From: an uncultured Desulfobacca sp.
Lineage (GTDB): Bacteria > Desulfobacterota > Desulfobaccia > Desulfobaccales > Desulfobaccaceae
NCBI GenBank assembly: GCA_937958145.1
Contig: CALGOE010000263.1
Span: 1 to 11,070, forward strand
Direction of reading: 5' to 3'
DNA: 11,070 bases
The notes below the pieces were generated by a model that was given only the letters and a program-made list of their open reading frames with translations, was not told the origin of the DNA and made no database searches. The first letter of the stretch is position 1. Each line of letters opens with the position of its first letter. Below are positions 6,762 through 11,070 of this stretch, in pieces. The position numbers and the translations under genes are program-made.

Positions 6762-7268
6762 TCAGGTCTGGCAACTCGCCCCTTCCTCGCCACACGTATC
6801 ACAACTCTGCAGAGGGGCCAACTCTTCCGGCGTCGCCGCCCGCACCTCGAGTATTTCCACCTCGTAGTGAAGATCTTCCCCCGCCAACGGGTGGTTCTGG
6901 TCAAGCAGCACCACATCCTCCCTGACCTCCACCACCGTGTAGGGATAGGCAATCTCAATGGCACAGGGCGACGGGATCACCGCCATCCCCGGCCGCAGCT
7001 CCGCCTCCACCGGAAAGCGTCGACGGCTGTACTCCTGCAGCAACTCCGGCTGCCGGCTCCCAAAGGCCTCCGCCGCCGGAATGACAAATTCCGCCCGCTC
7101 CCCCGGCTTCATACCCAACAGGCGGTTCTCCAGCGAAGGCAACAGCTCCTTATATCCCGCCACATACGTTAAAACCTCCGGCTCCGCCGCCGAGCCCCGC
7201 ACATAGCGCCCCGAAGCCAACTGCAGGCGGTAGGCCAGCTTGACAAAACAGTCCCGATGAATAATCAT
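6762..7268 (-). CDS. FKBP/SlyD-type peptidyl-prolyl cis-trans isomerase
   Basis: A protein of 168 residues. The N-terminal half contains YVAGYKELLPSLENRLLGMKPGE (35-57), the FKBP region corresponding to GxxxxxPGLExAL-GxxxGE, followed by FVIPAAEAFG. Residues about 72-125 form the inserted flap domain of SlyD proteins. The signature DQNHPLAGEDLHYEVEILEVRAATPEEL (123-150) closes the fold. The protein should be a cytoplasmic folding helper with isomerase and chaperone activity. The tail is short and carries C156, C159 and C166 instead of the long His-rich metal-binding tail of E. coli SlyD, so nickel delivery is doubtful. The ATG at 7268 has a GGAG about eight bases upstream. The gene stands alone, convergent with the ferredoxin gene and divergent from the acetyltransferase. 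Confidence 0.92.
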   Translation of the reverse strand: MIIHRDCFVKLAYRLQLASGRYVRGSAAEPEVLTYVAGYKELLPSLENRLLGMKPGERAEFVIPAAEAFGSRQPELLQEYSRRRFPVEAELRPGMAVIPSPCAIEIAYPYTVVEVREDVVLLDQNHPLAGEDLHYEVEILEVRAATPEELAPLQSCDTCGEEGASCQT

Positions 7269-7297
7269 GCCTTACTCCTTTGTTTTTGTCTCCCTAT

Positions 7298-7303
7298 ACT
7301 ATA
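7298..7303 (-). promoter_or_regulatory. -10-like box for the isomerase gene
   Basis: On the minus strand TATAGT (5 of 6 to consensus) lies about 30 nt upstream of the ATG at 7268, which would give a leader of about 23 nt. No good -35 hexamer is seen at 16-18 nt, because the flank is GC-rich. The same bases on the plus strand include TATAAT at 7300-7305, so the direction of this element is ambiguous. Confidence 0.35.
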
Positions 7304-7380
7304 ATCCCTGCCCGGCCCCGGCGAAAGGGCAAAGTCACCGCCCCAATTGCCGCCCCCGGACCAGGGCCTCAGGATTCTCT

Positions 7381-7410
7381 TTGTTCTCCGCCCCTGGTCT
7401 GGGTTATAAT
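7381..7410 (+). promoter_or_regulatory. Predicted promoter of the acetyltransferase gene
   Basis: A perfect -10 box TATAAT (7405-7410) is preceded after 18 nt by TTGTTC (7381-7386, 3 of 6 to -35). Transcription would start near 7417, about 45 nt before the ATG at 7462. This also argues against longer in-frame starts reaching back to 7267, which would lie upstream of the promoter. Confidence 0.5.
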
Positions 7411-7461
7411 AAACTGAAAACAAACCGGCTGCCGGGGCTGCCCGGCATCAATAGGAAGACC

Positions 7462-7923
7462 ATGGGCCTCATCCGGCGGGCGCGCATCCGCGACGTCCAG
7501 GAAATCAGAAAAATCCTCCGCACCTTTGCCGACAAAGGGGTGTTGTTGGCCCGGACCCTGGCCGAACTCTACAGCCTGGTCCGGGATTACTACGTCTATC
7601 AGGAGGATGCCGACGGCCCCATCATCGGCGTCTCCGCCCTCCATGTCTGTTGGGACAGCCTGGGCGAACTCCGCTCGGTGGCCGTCCTGGAACCGTACCA
7701 GGGCCAGGGGGTGGGCAGCCGCCTGGTGGAGACCTGCCTCTCCGAGGCCATCACCCTGGGACTGGAACAGGTCTTTGTCCTCACCTACCGTCCCGATTTT
7801 TTCGCCCGTTTCGGCTTCGAAAAGGTAGACAAGAACATCCTCCCCCATATCGTCTGGGCCGACTGCGTGCGCTGCACGAAATTCCCCGAATGTGACGAAA
7901 TCGCCATGCTTTTGAAATTTTAA
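7462..7923 (+). CDS. GNAT N-acetyltransferase, resembles short ArgA-type N-acetylglutamate synthase
   Basis: A single GNAT domain of 153 residues, MGLIRRARIRDVQEIRKIL. The acetyl-CoA site is clear: LRSVAVLEPYQGQGVGSRLVE (70-90), with Q80-G-Q-G-V-G85 as the pyrophosphate-binding loop. LTYRPDFFARFGFEKVDKNILPHIVWADCVRCTKFPECDEIAMLL follows. This C-terminal half, with H129, W132 and the C135/C138/C144 trio, is what I know from short stand-alone N-acetylglutamate synthases that start arginine synthesis in many bacteria lacking the long ArgA. Substrate assignment is inference from pattern; a generic GNAT remains possible. The ATG at 7462 has an AGGAAG just upstream and begins exactly at the domain. 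The gene precedes secA by 299 nt, but secA seems to have its own promoter, so the two need not be an operon. Confidence 0.87.
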   Translation: MGLIRRARIRDVQEIRKILRTFADKGVLLARTLAELYSLVRDYYVYQEDADGPIIGVSALHVCWDSLGELRSVAVLEPYQGQGVGSRLVETCLSEAITLGLEQVFVLTYRPDFFARFGFEKVDKNILPHIVWADCVRCTKFPECDEIAMLLKF

Positions 7924-7966
7924 AGGATTTCTTCCAACCGCCCGGCTCCCCGCCACCGCCGCCGCC

Positions 7967-7995
7967 TTGACAACCGCCCCCCGCAGGACTACACT
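7967..7995 (+). promoter_or_regulatory. Predicted sigma70-type promoter of secA
   Basis: A perfect -35 box TTGACA (7967-7972), a 17-nt spacer and TACACT (7990-7995, 4 of 6 to -10) lie 44 nt after the acetyltransferase stop. Transcription would start near 8002, leaving an unusually long leader of about 220 nt before secA. Confidence 0.6.
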
Positions 7996-8222
7996 TTTGT
8001 TAAGGCCCCAGGCGCTCGGGCACGAAAAACAACGCCGCTGCCGGCCCAGGCCGCAGCCGCCCATTACGCCGACGACTCCGGTCCAATTCCGGAATACAGG
8101 CCTTCAGCACAACATTGATTGTCACGACCCTCGCACCATCTCTCTCCGGACGAGCTGTCATCTATGGTTAGAAATGAAACTCTGGGGGCCCCGACCCTGG
8201 CCAGCCTCCAGGAAGGATAAGC
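7996..8222 (+). other. Long 5' leader of secA with an 18-codon frame at its end
   Basis: This stretch separates the predicted secA promoter from the secA start. It holds no gene I can support and no strong T-tailed hairpin. A minute frame from an ATG at 8164 to a TAA at 8218-8220 (18 residues, MVRNETLGAPTLASLQEG) stops two bases before the secA ATG, overlapping its ribosome site. It has no good Shine-Dalgarno of its own, so it may be chance. A control function like the SecM leader of E. coli secA is conceivable by position only; no SecM arrest motif is present. Confidence 0.3.
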
Positions 8223-10757
<2,535 letters not shown>

Positions 10758-10798
10758 TAGAGCGGGTCTCCAGACCCGCTCTAAGCTCTCCATTTTTT
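10758..10798 (+). terminator. Palindromic hairpin behind secA, probable terminator
   Basis: Perfect 12-base arms (10758-10769 and 10772-10783; TAGAGCGGGTCT pairs with AGACCCGCTCTA) flank only two bases. In RNA the stem would open to a loop of at least four. Six T follow at 10793-10798, after a nine-base spacer, so it is a plausible but not ideal intrinsic terminator. The first arm begins with the second in-frame TAG of secA. The shape is also like a short dispersed palindrome. Confidence 0.6.
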
Positions 10799-10800
10799 AT

Positions 10801-10950
10801 AGGGCGGCCTGTGGCCGCCGCATTTTCTCCCATCGCCGCCCGTGGCCGCCACTTTTTCTTCCATCGCCGCCCGTGGCCGCCACTTTTTCTCCCATCGCGG
10901 CCCGTGGCCGCCGCTTTTTCTCCCATCGCCGCCCGTGGCCGCCACCTTTT
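10801..10950. repeat. Tandem array of a 31-bp GC-rich repeat, about 4.8 copies
   Basis: Copies at 10801-10831, 10832-10862, 10863-10893, 10894-10924 and a partial one at 10925-10950 lie head to tail with no spacer. Each has a GC-rich part centred on CGTGGCCGCC (TGTGGCCGCC in the first) and then a T-rich part such as CTTTTTCTCCC. Units 2 and 3 differ at one base and the others at a few. Unit 1 contains a perfect hairpin, GGCGGCC-tgt-GGCCGCC (10803-10819), and unit 4 one of six pairs (10897-10911); units 2, 3 and 5 have a mismatch in the stem. TTTTATA flanks the array at both ends (10795-10801 and 10947-10953). Reading frames across it on the minus strand are low-complexity and not genes. The period, not a multiple of three, argues against coding. 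Confidence 0.93.
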
Positions 10951-11070
10951 ATACGGTCCGCACCCTCTTCCTCATCCGGGTGCGGCAGCAAGAGCCCATC
11001 CCCTTCCGCTCACCCCGCCCGGCCCCCCTGAGCTTCAGCCACAGCCGCAACGAACCCCAGCCCGCCACCA
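10951..11070 (+). pseudogene. Second copy of the secA 3' region (partial, continues beyond window)
   Basis: These 120 bases match 10537-10656 inside secA without gaps at a constant offset of 414. Four bases differ: 10577/10991 G to A, 10629/11043 G to A, 10636/11050 C to A and 10647/11061 A to C. The copy begins within codon 772 and would encode TVRTLFLIRVRQQEPIPF onward into the linker. The first change is silent (Gln), and the others give Gly to Ser, Thr to Asn and Thr to Pro in the poorly conserved linker. There is no start codon with a ribosome site before it, and the N-terminal nine tenths of SecA are missing, so it cannot make SecA. It could be a remnant of a tandem duplication or an assembly join; the right edge cuts it off. 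Confidence 0.92.

Noticed and set aside
7267..7461. An N-terminal extension of the acetyltransferase back to 7267.
   Set aside because: The extension has no domain, overlaps the start of the divergent isomerase gene, and lies upstream of a perfect TATAAT box. The GNAT fold begins at the ATG at 7462, which has a ribosome site.
10801..10950. A CRISPR array, suggested by the regular 31-bp repeats.
   Set aside because: The units are directly joined with no unique spacers, and no cas gene is present.

Overview
The window looks like a chromosomal segment of a GC-rich, anaerobic, sulfate- or sulfite-respiring bacterium of the Desulfobacterota. The evidence is a dsrMKJOP membrane-complex operon led by an RsbRD-domain gene, a small low-potential ferredoxin whose cysteine pattern resembles Desulfovibrio africanus ferredoxin III, and ordinary housekeeping genes (secA, a SlyD-like isomerase). 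A narrower placement cannot be justified from the sequence alone. No dsrAB, dsrC, sat, apr or qmo genes are in view.

Left block, about 1-6231, all on the minus strand. Read in the direction of transcription it holds a universal stress protein, a small two-helix membrane protein of unknown function, an RsbRD N-terminal-domain protein, then dsrM, dsrK, dsrJ, dsrO and dsrP (dsrP runs off the left edge). The five dsr genes are packed with gaps or overlaps of -1 to 7 nt, so they are almost certainly translated from one message. A good sigma70-type promoter sits directly upstream of the RsbRD gene. Together DsrMKJOP form a transmembrane redox complex: DsrM (haem b) and DsrP (quinone-interacting) in the membrane, DsrJ (triheme cytochrome c) and DsrO (Fe-S, Tat-exported) outside, and DsrK (heterodisulfide-reductase-like) inside, where it is thought to act on the DsrC trisulfide made by DsrAB.

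Middle block, about 6232-7461. It holds a divergent AT-rich intergenic region, a 62-residue two-cluster ferredoxin on the plus strand, a strong hairpin between convergent genes, and a minus-strand FKBP/SlyD-type peptidyl-prolyl isomerase.

Right block, about 7462-11070, plus strand. It holds a GNAT acetyltransferase that resembles the short ArgA-type N-acetylglutamate synthases, then secA after a long leader with its own consensus-like promoter. Behind secA are a palindromic terminator, about 4.8 head-to-tail copies of a 31-bp GC-rich repeat, and then a second, slightly diverged copy of the 3' part of secA that runs off the right edge. That copy sits exactly 414 bp from the original and differs at 4 of the 120 bases visible.

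The core genes are known families. I found no convincing new multi-gene system. The most unusual structure is the secA 3' duplication with its 31-bp array. The secA leader, the unknown membrane protein beside the RsbRD gene and the possible operator on the dsr promoter are secondary points.
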